Shown: positions 16,885 to 24,567 of the stretch, one piece after another
How positions within the stretch are numbered: the stretch's first letter is position 1
Layout of the letters: every line of letters starts with the position of its first letter
Source of the DNA: Eubacterium pyruvativorans
GTDB taxonomy: Bacteria; Bacillota; Clostridia; Peptostreptococcales; Anaerovoracaceae
DNA: 64,000 nucleotides
NCBI RefSeq assembly: GCF_900102225.1
Contig: NZ_FNBF01000004.1
Location: 1-64,000, forward strand
Direction of reading: 5' to 3'
Notes under the pieces: generated by a model
Database searches by the model: none
Told to the model about the DNA's origin: nothing
The model's input: only the letters and a program-made list of their open reading frames with translations
Translations under genes and position numbers: made by a program

Positions 16885-16952
16885 TTGCATTTCCCGGGAC
16901 CTGGTGATATAGTAGTAGCCGAATGTTTTTAATTGTACTGTGTATACACAGT
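16885..16952 (+). promoter_or_regulatory. Promoter plus 16-bp palindrome before the DMT transporter
   Basis: TTGCAT (16885-16890), a 17-bp spacer and TATAGT (16908-16913) form the promoter. The perfect palindrome ACTGTGTATACACAGT (16937-16952) lies about 20 bp downstream of the expected start point, a typical repressor position. Confidence 0.6.
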
Positions 16953-17009
16953 GCGTTGTGATGGTTCGGGGGTCCCCGTGCCGAAGAAACGAAACCGAGG
17001 TGTTTTTTC

Positions 17010-18050
17010 GTGAAAAAAGGCTATTTCTACATCGCCGTTACCACGATTTTCTTCAGTCTGATGGAAATTATGCTGAAGAGTATGGGAAATGCGTTCAATC
17101 CGGTGCAGGTGACGTTCACCCGATTCCTGATCGGCGGCCTGGTGCTGCTGCCGCTGGCGGTGCGGCATCTTCGGAAGAAGAATCTGCACTTCACAGGGGG
17201 GGACATCCGCCGGTTCGCCCTGCTGGGGCTGATCGGCGTGGCAGTTTCCATGACCTTCTACCAGCTGGCGGTGGTGTACACCCAGGCTTCGGTGGTGGCG
17301 GTGCTGTTCTCCAGTAATTCCATTTTCGTCATGGTATTCGCCTTCCTGCTTCTGGGGGAGCCGATTTACCGGCGGAATCTGGTGTCGCTGGGTCTGGATA
17401 TTGTGGGTATCCTGTTCGTCATCAACGTGCTGCAGATGAAGCTCAGCTTAGCCGGCGTGATCTTCACAATGCTGGCCACTGTCACCTTCGCCCTGTACGG
17501 GGTAGGGGGGAAGAAGCCGACGGAAAAGTTCGGCGGACTGGTGAACACCTGTATGTCCTTCCTGCTGGGCAGTCTGGAGATGATTCTCCTGGCCCTGCTG
17601 ACGTATATTCCGGGGGTGGCCGCTGCCATGAATCATGCCGGACTCACCATGTTCAGCAGGATTCCGCTGTTTTCCGGCTATTCGCTGTCCGTCCTGCCGG
17701 CGTTCCTGTTCGTCTGTGTCGGCGTGACCGGCATCGGATACGCCTGCTATTTCCAGGCCATGGAGACGGTTTCAGTGAACACCGTTTCTCTGGTGTTTTT
17801 CTTCAAGCCGGTGCTGGCGCCGATTCTGGCCCTGCTGGTTCTGGGGGATCCGATGCCGGTCACGAAGATCGTCGGCATCTGCTTCATTCTGGCCGGTTCG
17901 CTGGCGAACATCCTGCCGCCGATGCTGGCGGCCCGGCAGAAGGCGGAGCCTCTGGCAGCTTCCCTGGATGAAGAGGCTGCAGGGGTGGAGCGGATTCTGA
18001 CCGAGGAAGCGGATGCTGCAGAGCGTGTACTGAAAGAAGTGAATGAATAA
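17010..18050 (+). CDS. DMT-superfamily transporter (EamA family)
   Basis: The 346-residue protein has ten predicted membrane helices in two EamA repeats: SLMEIMLKSMGNAFNPVQVTFTR opens the first, and GIGYACYFQAMETVSVNTVSL lies in the second. It starts with GTG at 17010, set by GAGGTG 7 bp upstream. EamA proteins export or import small metabolites such as amino acids, and the substrate is unknown. The tail of about 35 residues after the last helix is acidic and repetitive (VERILTEEA, AERVLKEV) and looks like a short coiled coil in the cytoplasm. Confidence 0.88.
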   Translation: MKKGYFYIAVTTIFFSLMEIMLKSMGNAFNPVQVTFTRFLIGGLVLLPLAVRHLRKKNLHFTGGDIRRFALLGLIGVAVSMTFYQLAVVYTQASVVAVLFSSNSIFVMVFAFLLLGEPIYRRNLVSLGLDIVGILFVINVLQMKLSLAGVIFTMLATVTFALYGVGGKKPTEKFGGLVNTCMSFLLGSLEMILLALLTYIPGVAAAMNHAGLTMFSRIPLFSGYSLSVLPAFLFVCVGVTGIGYACYFQAMETVSVNTVSLVFFFKPVLAPILALLVLGDPMPVTKIVGICFILAGSLANILPPMLAARQKAEPLAASLDEEAAGVERILTEEADAAERVLKEVNE

Positions 18051-18072
18051 TCCCGGGAGGAAATGGCGGGGA

Positions 18073-18115
18073 CTGCTGCAACGAAACGAGCGTTTCGTTG
18101 CAGCAGCTTTTTTTT
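18073..18115 (+). terminator. Strong intrinsic terminator
   Basis: A perfect 16-bp stem, CTGCTGCAACGAAACG (18073-18088) and CGTTTCGTTGCAGCAG (18091-18106), has a 2-nt loop and is followed by C and nine Ts. Confidence 0.92.
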
Positions 18116-18280
18116 ATTTGGCCGGGCAGGCTGGTCGAGGTTGGATGACCGGCTACAGGATAGGCAGGCTGAGCTGGCAGGCTGGTCGGAGGTAGATTGT
18201 ATACAAATCGTGATTCGGATTCTGATGTATGACGGTGTGTGGCAAGATCGTATACGAATCATATCTAAGAAATGCCGGTG

Positions 18281-18314
18281 GGTGCGGAAATGCCCTTTTC
18301 CTCGATTTCGCACC
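18281..18314. repeat. 34-bp hairpin repeat, copy 2
   Basis: Arms GGTGCGGAAA and ATTTCGCACC surround a pyrimidine-rich centre. Confidence 0.8.
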
Positions 18315-18382
18315 AAAATCTCGGTTATGAGAGTGCGAAAATCAAAGTAAATCTTGATAAAAATATTTCCGGTCCCCACGAA

Positions 18383-18417
18383 GGTGCGGACTGAGGCAGA
18401 ATGCTTGTTTTCGCACC
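18383..18417. repeat. 35-bp hairpin repeat, copy 3
   Basis: It starts GGTGCGGA and ends TTTTCGCACC; flanking AA and TT extend the pairing to 18381-18419. Confidence 0.8.
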
Positions 18418-18600
18418 TTCTGGGAGTGAAATGATATTCCGGACTATGAATAGATATCCGAGTCAACCGAAAAAATTGCCACCGCATTTTCGTTGAGCGG
18501 GTGCTGCTTTCAATTGGGTGAATATTACTAAATTGTTTTGTAAATATATTCAAGCACGGAAAATGAACGCTGATTATTCAATCCGGGCCTGAATCGTGCA

Positions 18601-18634
18601 GGTGCGAAAAAGAATTTTTTTTGATTTCCGCACC
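18601..18634. repeat. 34-bp hairpin repeat, copy 4
   Basis: Arms GGTGCGAAA and TTTCCGCACC. It is preceded at 18572-18584 by GATTATTCAATCC, which recurs before copy 6. Copy 5 starts 81 bp later. Confidence 0.82.
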
Positions 18635-18681
18635 GCTGGAATTCAGGTTGCCTCTTCCGGTGGCCGCAAACGGAGTAAGAT

Positions 18682-18715
18682 GGTGCGGAATAATGAAAAA
18701 TTGGATTTTCGCACC
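18682..18715. repeat. 34-bp hairpin repeat, copy 5
   Basis: Arms GGTGCGGAA and TTTTCGCACC. It pairs with copy 4 in the same spacing as copies 6 and 7. Confidence 0.82.
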
Positions 18716-18799
18716 CGGCTGGCCGATGCCCGGCCGCCTTTTTCGGTCTACTTGACCGCCCTCCGCCTTGTTTTTTTGTCAAATATGAAAAAAGTCTGG

Positions 18800-18860
18800 T
18801 TGACATATACCCATAGGGGGTATATGGTTTACACACGGGAGATACCCAGTGGGGGTATAC
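18800..18860 (+). promoter_or_regulatory. copper-operon promoter with two CsoR operators
   Basis: TTGACA (18800-18805), a 17-bp spacer and TATGGT (18823-18828) form the promoter. The spacer is filled by ATACCCATAGGGGGTAT (18807-18823). A second near-copy, ATACCCAGTGGGGGTAT, lies at 18842-18858. Both match the CsoR box pattern TACCC-N-GGGGTA and are 35 bp apart. Binding at the first would block polymerase; copper should release it. Confidence 0.88.
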
Positions 18861-18912
18861 GCCCGAAACTGCCGGATGTGTCCGGAAGGATGATGGAGTC
18901 GGAGGTGCGGAA

Positions 18913-19263
18913 ATGGTGACAGATGGGATGCAGGATAGAGAGAATGGTGCAGCAATGTCGGAATGCAGCTGCGGCTGCGGTGTCCACGAGAAGAAGGAGC
19001 GGGATGCGGCAGAGAAGAAGAGTCTGATCACACGGCTGAAACGAATCGAAGGGCAGATCCGCGGTCTGGAGCGAATGATCGACGAAGATGCGTACTGTCC
19101 GGATATTCTGACGCAGAGCATGGCGGCTGCGGCTGCTTTGAACAGTTTCAACCGGGAAGTTCTGAGCACCCATATTAAGACTTGTGTCATGAATGATGTG
19201 AGAAACGGCAATGACGCATCGGTGGAAGAGCTGGTGAAACTGCTGCAGAAGATGATGCGGTAA
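18913..19263 (+). CDS. csoR: CsoR-family copper-sensing repressor
   Basis: The protein has 116 residues and the CsoR/DUF156 four-helix fold: [22 protein letters not shown], then YCPDILTQ and [10 protein letters not shown]. These supply the Cys-His-Cys copper ligands. The N-terminus is extended and carries its own Cys/His cluster (CSCGCGVH), which could bind metal. The ATG at 18913 has SD GGAGGT at 18901-18906; an internal ATG at 18955 would remove 14 residues. Two CsoR boxes lie upstream, and the copper ATPase follows 22 bp downstream, so it represses its own operon. Confidence 0.92.
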   Translation: MVTDGMQDRENGAAMSECSCGCGVHEKKERDAAEKKSLITRLKRIEGQIRGLERMIDEDAYCPDILTQSMAAAAALNSFNREVLSTHIKTCVMNDVRNGNDASVEELVKLLQKMMR

Positions 19264-19285
19264 GCGCCGGAACAGGAGGCAAGGA

Positions 19286-21847
19286 TTGGATAAGTATACA
19301 GTAACAGGAATGAGCTGTGCGGCCTGTCAGGCCCGGGTGGAGAAGGCAGTGAACGGCGTGCCGGGGGTCCGGGAGTGTTCGGTCAGTCTGCTGACGAACT
19401 CCATGGGGGTGGAAGGCACAGCGGCCCCCGAGGCGGTGATGAAGGCCGTCCGGGATGCGGGCTATGATGCGGCGCCCATGGACCGGGAAGGACCGCGGGA
19501 AGAAAGCAGCGCAATGGATTTCAGCCGGGAAGAGGAGGCTCTCCGGGATCACGAGACGCCGGTGCTGAAGCGCCGCCTCCTGAGTTCGGTGGGATTTCTG
19601 CTGGTTCTCATGTATTTTTCCATGGGGCACAGCATGTGGGGCTGGCCGCTGCCGGCATTCTTCGAGGGGAATCCGATGGGGATCGCTCTGATGGAGATGA
19701 TCCTGGCAGCCATCGTGATGATGATCAACAAGAAGTTTTTTGTCAGCGGCTTCTCCAGTCTGATGCATCGGGCGCCGAACATGGACACGCTGGTGGCCAT
19801 GGGGTCCGGGGTATCGTTTGCATGGAGCACGGTGGTTCTGTTCCAGATGACCCGGGATCAGATGGCGGGACACGGAAGTGCCCTCATGGCCGATGCTCAT
19901 AATCTGTATTTCGAGTCAGCAGCCATGATTGTGACACTGATCACTGTGGGAAAGATGCTGGAAGCTATGTCCAAGGGCCGGACCACAGATGCTCTGAAGG
20001 GGCTCATGAAGCTGGCGCCGAAAACAGCGGTGCTGCTGGTGGACGGCGAAGAACAGGAAATTCCTGTGGACCAGGTGAAAACAGGAGATATTTTCGTCGT
20101 CCGGCCGGGGGAGAATATTCCGGTGGACGGCTTCATTCTGGAAGGCAGCACCGCTGTGGACGAGAGTGCGCTGACCGGAGAATCCATCCCGGTGGACAAG
20201 GGAGAGGGGGACACGGTTTCTGCCGCCACCCTGAACCAGTCAGGTTATATCCGGGCCCGGGCGACCCGGGTGGGACGGGATACCACCCTGTCCCAGATCA
20301 TTCAGATGGTCAGTGATGCGGCGGCCACCAAGGCGCCGATCGCCAAGATCGCAGACCGGGTTTCCGGTGTCTTCGTTCCGGCGGTTCTGCTGGCGGCCCT
20401 GGCTGTGACGATCATCTGGATTCTCCTGGGCCGAAGCGCCGGGTACGCCCTGGCCAGAGGCATCAGTGTGCTGGTGATCAGCTGTCCGTGTGCACTGGGT
20501 CTGGCGACGCCGGTGGCTGTCATGGTGGGAAACGGCCTGGGGGCGAAGAACGGAATTTTGTTCAAGACCTCCGCTTCCCTGGAAGAAACCGGCCGGATCC
20601 GGGCGGTGGCCCTGGACAAAACCGGAACCATCACGGCCGGAAAACCGGTTGTGACGAATATTATTCCGGCACCGGGGTATACAGAAGAAGAGCTGCTCAC
20701 TCTGGCCTGCTCGCTGGAGATACAGAGTGAGCACCCGCTGGCCGGGGCGGTGGTGAACCGGGCCCGGGAGCAGGGCACAGAAACCTTCGCCGTGGAAGAC
20801 TTCCGGGCAGTGGCCGGAAACGGTCTGACTGCGCTCCGGCGGACTTCGTCGGCGGAGGAAGGCGGCAGCGTTTTGCAGCTGGCCGGGGGCAACCGGAATT
20901 TCATCCGCCGGACGGCAGATGTGCCGGAGGATCTGGCGGCGCAGGCTGATCATCTGGCGGAAGAAGGCAAGACCTGCCTGTACTTTGCGGAGGATGGGAA
21001 ATTGGCCGGCATCATCGCCGTTGCGGACACAATGAAGGAAGACAGTCCGGAGGCGATCCACCAGATGCGGAATATGGGCATTCATGTGGTGATGCTCACC
21101 GGAGATAATGAGAAGACTGCCCGGGCCATCGGCCGGCAGGCGGGGGTAGACGAAGTCATCGCCGGGGTTCTGCCGGACGGCAAGGAGAGTGTGATCCGGA
21201 AACTGCAGAAGCGGGGACGGGTCGCCATGGTGGGAGACGGCATCAACGATGCGCCGGCACTGACCCGGGCCGATATCGGCATTGCCATCGGCGCCGGCGC
21301 CGATGTGGCGGTGGACGCCGCCGACGTGGTGCTCATGAACAGCCGGCTGACCGATGTGGCCTGTGCGATCCGGCTGAGCCGGGCGACGGTCCGGAACATT
21401 CACGAGAACCTCTTCTGGGCATTCTTCTATAATGTTCTGCTGATCCCGCTGGCGGCAGGTGCCTACGTGCAGCTTCTGGACTGGAGCATGAATCCGATGT
21501 GGGGAGCGGCGGCCATGAGCCTTTCCAGCTTCTTCGTCTGCATGAATGCGCTGCGGCTGAATCTGTTCGATCTGCATAGTGCGGCGAAAGATAAAAAAAT
21601 CAACACCAAAGAAAAGAATCCGAAGGAGGAAACGGAAATGGAAAAGACAATGAATATCGAAGGGATGATGTGCGGTCACTGTGAGGCAACGGTGAAGAAG
21701 GCGCTGGAGAGTCTGGACGGCGTGACAGAAGCGGCAGTCAGCCATGAGCAGGGCACTGCGGTGGTCACTATGGATCACGAAGTGGCGGACGATGTGCTGA
21801 AGAAAGCGGTGGAGGACAAAGACTACGTGGTGAAGTCGATCCGGTAA
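19286..21847 (+). CDS. copA: Copper-exporting P1B-type ATPase with C-terminal CopZ-like domain
   Basis: The 853-residue product begins with TTG at 19286 behind AGGAGG. An N-terminal HMA domain has CAAC (Cys11, Cys14). Membrane helices and the CPC transport site follow (Cys400-Pro-Cys402), then the phosphorylation site Asp444 in DKTGT, TGE in the actuator domain (ALTGES), and GDGINDAP near the C-terminal core. This set defines a Cu+ exporter. After a Lys-rich linker the last about 69 residues are a second HMA domain ([13 protein letters not shown]) like free-standing CopZ. An SD and ATG inside the frame could also yield that domain alone. The operon is csoR-copA-small Cys-rich protein. Confidence 0.93.
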   Translation: MDKYTVTGMSCAACQARVEKAVNGVPGVRECSVSLLTNSMGVEGTAAPEAVMKAVRDAGYDAAPMDREGPREESSAMDFSREEEALRDHETPVLKRRLLSSVGFLLVLMYFSMGHSMWGWPLPAFFEGNPMGIALMEMILAAIVMMINKKFFVSGFSSLMHRAPNMDTLVAMGSGVSFAWSTVVLFQMTRDQMAGHGSALMADAHNLYFESAAMIVTLITVGKMLEAMSKGRTTDALKGLMKLAPKTAVLLVDGEEQEIPVDQVKTGDIFVVRPGENIPVDGFILEGSTAVDESALTGESIPVDKGEGDTVSAATLNQSGYIRARATRVGRDTTLSQIIQMVSDAAATKAPIAKIADRVSGVFVPAVLLAALAVTIIWILLGRSAGYALARGISVLVISCPCALGLATPVAVMVGNGLGAKNGILFKTSASLEETGRIRAVALDKTGTITAGKPVVTNIIPAPGYTEEELLTLACSLEIQSEHPLAGAVVNRAREQGTETFAVEDFRAVAGNGLTALRRTSSAEEGGSVLQLAGGNRNFIRRTADVPEDLAAQADHLAEEGKTCLYFAEDGKLAGIIAVADTMKEDSPEAIHQMRNMGIHVVMLTGDNEKTARAIGRQAGVDEVIAGVLPDGKESVIRKLQKRGRVAMVGDGINDAPALTRADIGIAIGAGADVAVDAADVVLMNSRLTDVACAIRLSRATVRNIHENLFWAFFYNVLLIPLAAGAYVQLLDWSMNPMWGAAAMSLSSFFVCMNALRLNLFDLHSAAKDKKINTKEKNPKEETEMEKTMNIEGMMCGHCEATVKKALESLDGVTEAAVSHEQGTAVVTMDHEVADDVLKKAVEDKDYVVKSIR
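21638..21847 (+). CDS. copZ: Possible separate CopZ-like copper chaperone from an internal start
   Basis: Inside the copA frame, AAGGAGG (21623-21629), 8 bp and ATG (21638) are placed exactly as for an independent gene, in frame at codon 785. The product would be a 69-residue HMA domain with the metal motif MCGHC. The arrangement suggests a copA-copZ pair whose copA stop was lost, or one gene giving two products. Separate expression is inferred, not shown. Confidence 0.55.
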   Translation: MEKTMNIEGMMCGHCEATVKKALESLDGVTEAAVSHEQGTAVVTMDHEVADDVLKKAVEDKDYVVKSIR

Positions 21848-21868
21848 CCGGAAAGGTGAGGTGAGATT

Positions 21869-22048
21869 ATGAATGTAGCAGGAGGCATCATCCTGGCGGT
21901 CATCGGCGTATTATTCGTGCTGGCGGTGCGGGGTGCCCGGAAAGGAAAAGGATCCTGCGGCTGCAGCGGCTGCAGCGGCGGAAACTGCAGTACCTGCAGT
22001 GCGCTGAAGGCGCTTTCGGAGGAGCATCATCAGAAAGAGAAGATGTGA
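21869..22048 (+). CDS. Small Cys-rich single-pass membrane protein
   Basis: The 59-residue product has an N-terminal helix (MNVAGGIILAVIGVLFVLAV), a basic turn, then five cysteines in SCGCSGCSGGNCSTCS and a His-containing charged tail. The shape matches the FeoB-associated Cys-rich membrane protein type. Here it is 21 bp downstream of copA and before the operon terminator, so it probably binds or passes copper at the inner membrane face. The SD is GGTGAGGTGAG. Confidence 0.82.
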   Translation: MNVAGGIILAVIGVLFVLAVRGARKGKGSCGCSGCSGGNCSTCSALKALSEEHHQKEKM

Positions 22049-22051
22049 AGA

Positions 22052-22095
22052 AGAGGAGATGTGAGGCAGAACCAACCTCACATCTCCTCTATTTT
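22052..22095. terminator. Bidirectional terminator of the copper operon and rnz
   Basis: A perfect 15-bp stem, 22052-22066 and 22076-22090, starts AGAGGAGAT and ends ATCTCCTCT, with a 9-nt loop. It is followed by ATTTTT. The rnz stop codon (22089-22091) overlaps the stem end. Confidence 0.88.
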
Positions 22096-23003
22096 TCTTC
22101 CGTGAAATTCAGCGTCTTGTGCATTCCGTCCCGGCCCACCACCGTATTCGGGAAGATCGAGGCGGCGTTATCTGCATAGTCTTCCGGGTGCTTGAGGGCC
22201 TGACTGAAATGGGTGAGCCACAGCTCCTTCGCCCCGGCATTCCGAGCCAGGCGGGCTGCCTCCGGGAACGTCATATGTCCCCATTCCTTGGCCTTGGCCA
22301 GCTTCGTGTCATCCTCGTACTGACCCTCCAGGATCATGAGATCGGCCTCCCGGCCCATTTCGGAAAGGATCGGAACCGGGCGGGTGTCGGTGGAGTAAAC
22401 AAGTTTCAGCCCCCGGCGTTCGGGTCCGGACACTTCTTCCGGACGGATCACCCGGTCCCCCAGTTTCAGAGATTCGCCTGCCTGCAGCAGTTTCCACACT
22501 TTCCGGGGAATACCCAGGGCTTCCGCCTTCTCGGGCAGAAATTTCGGGTGGCGGGGCAGGGTGAACTGGTAGCCGAAGCAGGGCACCACGTGCTTGACCG
22601 GGAAGGGGCGGATGGACAGATTGCCGGAACGAAGAATTTCTTCTCCGGAATCATCCGCTTCCACGGCGATGACGCGGAAAGGCGGGGCGGCAATCACCAG
22701 GAGACACTGCAGGATCGAGGCGATGCCCGGAGGTCCGATGACCGTCACATCTTCCGTCCTTCCGGCATTTCCCATGGACAGCAGAAGACCGGCGATGCCG
22801 GCTACGTGGTCCGCATGGAAGTGGGTCAGGCAGATGGTGTCGATGGGTTTCAGGCGGCAGCCGGCTTCACTGAGGGCGATCTGTGTCCCTTCTCCGCAGT
22901 CCACCAGAACGGCCCGGCCTCCCTCGTACAGATACAGGGAGGTGAGCCAGCGGTTTTTCAGCGGGACCATACCTGCCGTACCGAGTAATGTTACATCGAT
23001 CAT
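22089..23003 (-). CDS. rnz: Ribonuclease Z (tRNA 3' endonuclease)
   Basis: The 304-residue protein starts at 23003 (MIDVTLLGTAG); the frame stays open upstream across tilS but that part is a shadow. The metallo-beta-lactamase signature THFHADHVAG carries the zinc site. LVDCGEGTQ and the late LTHFSQ give further ligands, and a flexible-arm region (near KFLPEKAEALGIP) is present as in short RNase Z. It cuts precursor tRNAs just after the discriminator base. It faces the copper operon and diverges from tilS, another tRNA-maturation gene. Confidence 0.92.
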   Translation of the reverse strand: MIDVTLLGTAGMVPLKNRWLTSLYLYEGGRAVLVDCGEGTQIALSEAGCRLKPIDTICLTHFHADHVAGIAGLLLSMGNAGRTEDVTVIGPPGIASILQCLLVIAAPPFRVIAVEADDSGEEILRSGNLSIRPFPVKHVVPCFGYQFTLPRHPKFLPEKAEALGIPRKVWKLLQAGESLKLGDRVIRPEEVSGPERRGLKLVYSTDTRPVPILSEMGREADLMILEGQYEDDTKLAKAKEWGHMTFPEAARLARNAGAKELWLTHFSQALKHPEDYADNAASIFPNTVVGRDGMHKTLNFTEEK

Positions 23004-23121
23004 AGTCGTTTCATTCCTTCTTTCTGCATGGCAGAAAGGGAGAAGGAGACGTCTGCTGCCGTTCCTGTACTCCTTTTTCTGCCGGTTTTGCAGAGTCATT
23101 GTAGCACAGGGCCCCGCCGGA

Positions 23122-23150
23122 ATGCAAAAAACACCGGGCCGTGGTATAAT
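23122..23150 (+). promoter_or_regulatory. tilS promoter, start point at the ATG
   Basis: ATGCAA (23122-23127), a 17-bp spacer and TATAAT (23145-23150) lie only 7 bp before the ATG at 23157. Transcription would begin at or next to the start codon, so the mRNA should be leaderless or nearly so. Confidence 0.65.
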
Positions 23151-23156
23151 ACGACC

Positions 23157-24566
23157 ATGGATTATAAAGTTTGGAAAAAAGTGGATATTGACGGAATCGG
23201 CACGAACCGGCACGTTGTGCTGGGGCTTTCGGGCGGGCCGGATTCGGTTTTTTTGCTTCATATGCTTCTGGAGATGGCGGAAGAGCGGCATCTGACCCTG
23301 CATCCGGTGCATGTGAACCATCAGATCCGTCCCGGGGATGCGGAGGCGGATCAGCGGTTTGTGGAGCATCTCTGTGAGGAGCGGGGGCTGCCGCTTCGGA
23401 CCGTGGTGTTCGACTGTGAGGCAGCGGCGCAGGAACAGGGGATCAGCAGCGAAGAAGCGGGCCGCCGGATGCGGTACCGGGCTTTCCGGGAGGAAGCCCG
23501 GCGGCTGGAGGAAGCGGGTGCGGATCCGGAGCAGATTGAAATCGTCACCGCACACCATGCGGACGATCAGACAGAGACGATCCTGTTCCGTATTCTCAGA
23601 GGGACCGGCACCGACGGTCTGGTGGGGATCGAGCCGGAGCGCAGGACCCCGGAAGGCTACCGGCTGATCCGTCCGCTTCTGGGAATATGGAAAACAGAAA
23701 TCCTGGACTGGCTGGACGCACAGAAAATCCCGTACTGTACTGATGAAACCAACAGCCGGCCGGTTTATACCAGAAACCGGATCCGCCTGGAACTGATCCC
23801 ATATCTGGAACAGTTCAATCCCCGGGTGAAGGAGGCGATCCTCAGGCTGGGCCGGGCAGCGGCGGAAGACCGGGAGATGCTGGAGCCGATGGTGGAAATC
23901 GGTCTGGATCTTCATACAGCCGAGAGCAGCATGAACGAAATCTGTCTGGATGAAGATGTCAGGACAGTATCGCCGGGCATGCTGCGCCGGCTGGTGGGGG
24001 AAGCGCTGCGCCGGCTGGGACTGGAAGAGAACGTGTCTTCGGCTCACTATGAGGCAGTCCGGCATCTGGCGGAGTCTGAACAGCCGTCGGGCAGCGTGGA
24101 TCTTCCGGAGGGATACCGGGTGCGCCGGGAATACGGCGAACTGGTGGTCTGCCGGCCGGGGAAGCCCCAGGATTCTCCGCTCCGGATGCGGAAGGACTGG
24201 TTTCCTGCAGAAGAATTCCACAGAGGGCTGGAAGAAACCCTGGAGAGGGGCAGATACGCCATTTTTGATTACGACCGGATGCAGGAGGCACTGGGAGAAA
24301 GTTTCGACCGGTCTCTGCGAATCCGGACCAGGAAGCCGGGGGATTATCTCACTATCCGGGGCGGCAGGAAGAAGATCCAGGATGTATTCGTGGATGATAA
24401 GGTGCCGAAGGAGACGAGGGACCGGATTCAGATGATCTGTATCGGCAGAGAAGTCCTGTTCATCCCGCAGCAGAAGGGAATCCGGAGGGCCCGGTACAGT
24501 GCCCGTTTCCCGGAAACGGAGCAGACTGAAGATGTACTCGCCGTATGGATCCGGGGGGATAAATGA
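23157..24566 (+). CDS. tilS: tRNA(Ile)-lysidine synthetase
   Basis: The 469-residue protein has the PP-loop SGGPDS near residue 22, VNHQIRPGDAEAD, and TAHHADDQTET, all typical of TilS, with the N-terminal ATPase and the C-terminal tRNA-binding region (KPGDYLTIRGGRKKIQD). It converts the wobble C34 of tRNA-Ile(CAU) to lysidine so that AUA is read. The ATG at 23157 is the only start that leaves the usual distance to the PP-loop, yet there is no SD. The stop TGA is 1 bp before the next gene, implying coupling. Confidence 0.93.
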   Translation: MDYKVWKKVDIDGIGTNRHVVLGLSGGPDSVFLLHMLLEMAEERHLTLHPVHVNHQIRPGDAEADQRFVEHLCEERGLPLRTVVFDCEAAAQEQGISSEEAGRRMRYRAFREEARRLEEAGADPEQIEIVTAHHADDQTETILFRILRGTGTDGLVGIEPERRTPEGYRLIRPLLGIWKTEILDWLDAQKIPYCTDETNSRPVYTRNRIRLELIPYLEQFNPRVKEAILRLGRAAAEDREMLEPMVEIGLDLHTAESSMNEICLDEDVRTVSPGMLRRLVGEALRRLGLEENVSSAHYEAVRHLAESEQPSGSVDLPEGYRVRREYGELVVCRPGKPQDSPLRMRKDWFPAEEFHRGLEETLERGRYAIFDYDRMQEALGESFDRSLRIRTRKPGDYLTIRGGRKKIQDVFVDDKVPKETRDRIQMICIGREVLFIPQQKGIRRARYSARFPETEQTEDVLAVWIRGDK

Positions 24567-24567
24567 T

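Larger units (their letters stand above)
18116..18799. other. Long non-coding stretch with hairpin repeats
   Basis: No credible gene is seen here. It holds four 34-35 bp hairpin repeats (18281, 18383, 18601, 18682), an unpaired half-copy (GTGCGAAAATC near 18332), and a 13-bp direct repeat GGCAGGCTGGTCG at 18125 and 18176. The stretch 18320-18600 is more A+T-rich than its surroundings. From 18572 to 18715 it matches, in order and spacing, the block 42333-42479. Confidence 0.7.

Noticed and set aside
18116-18799. CRISPR array from the repeated GGTGCG hairpins
   Set aside because: Spacing is irregular (81 to 218 bp), repeats are imperfect with variable centres, and no cas gene is near.
18901-18915. 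GGTGCGGAAATG before csoR as an eighth repeat copy
   Set aside because: There is no right arm; the similarity is to an ordinary SD followed by ATG.
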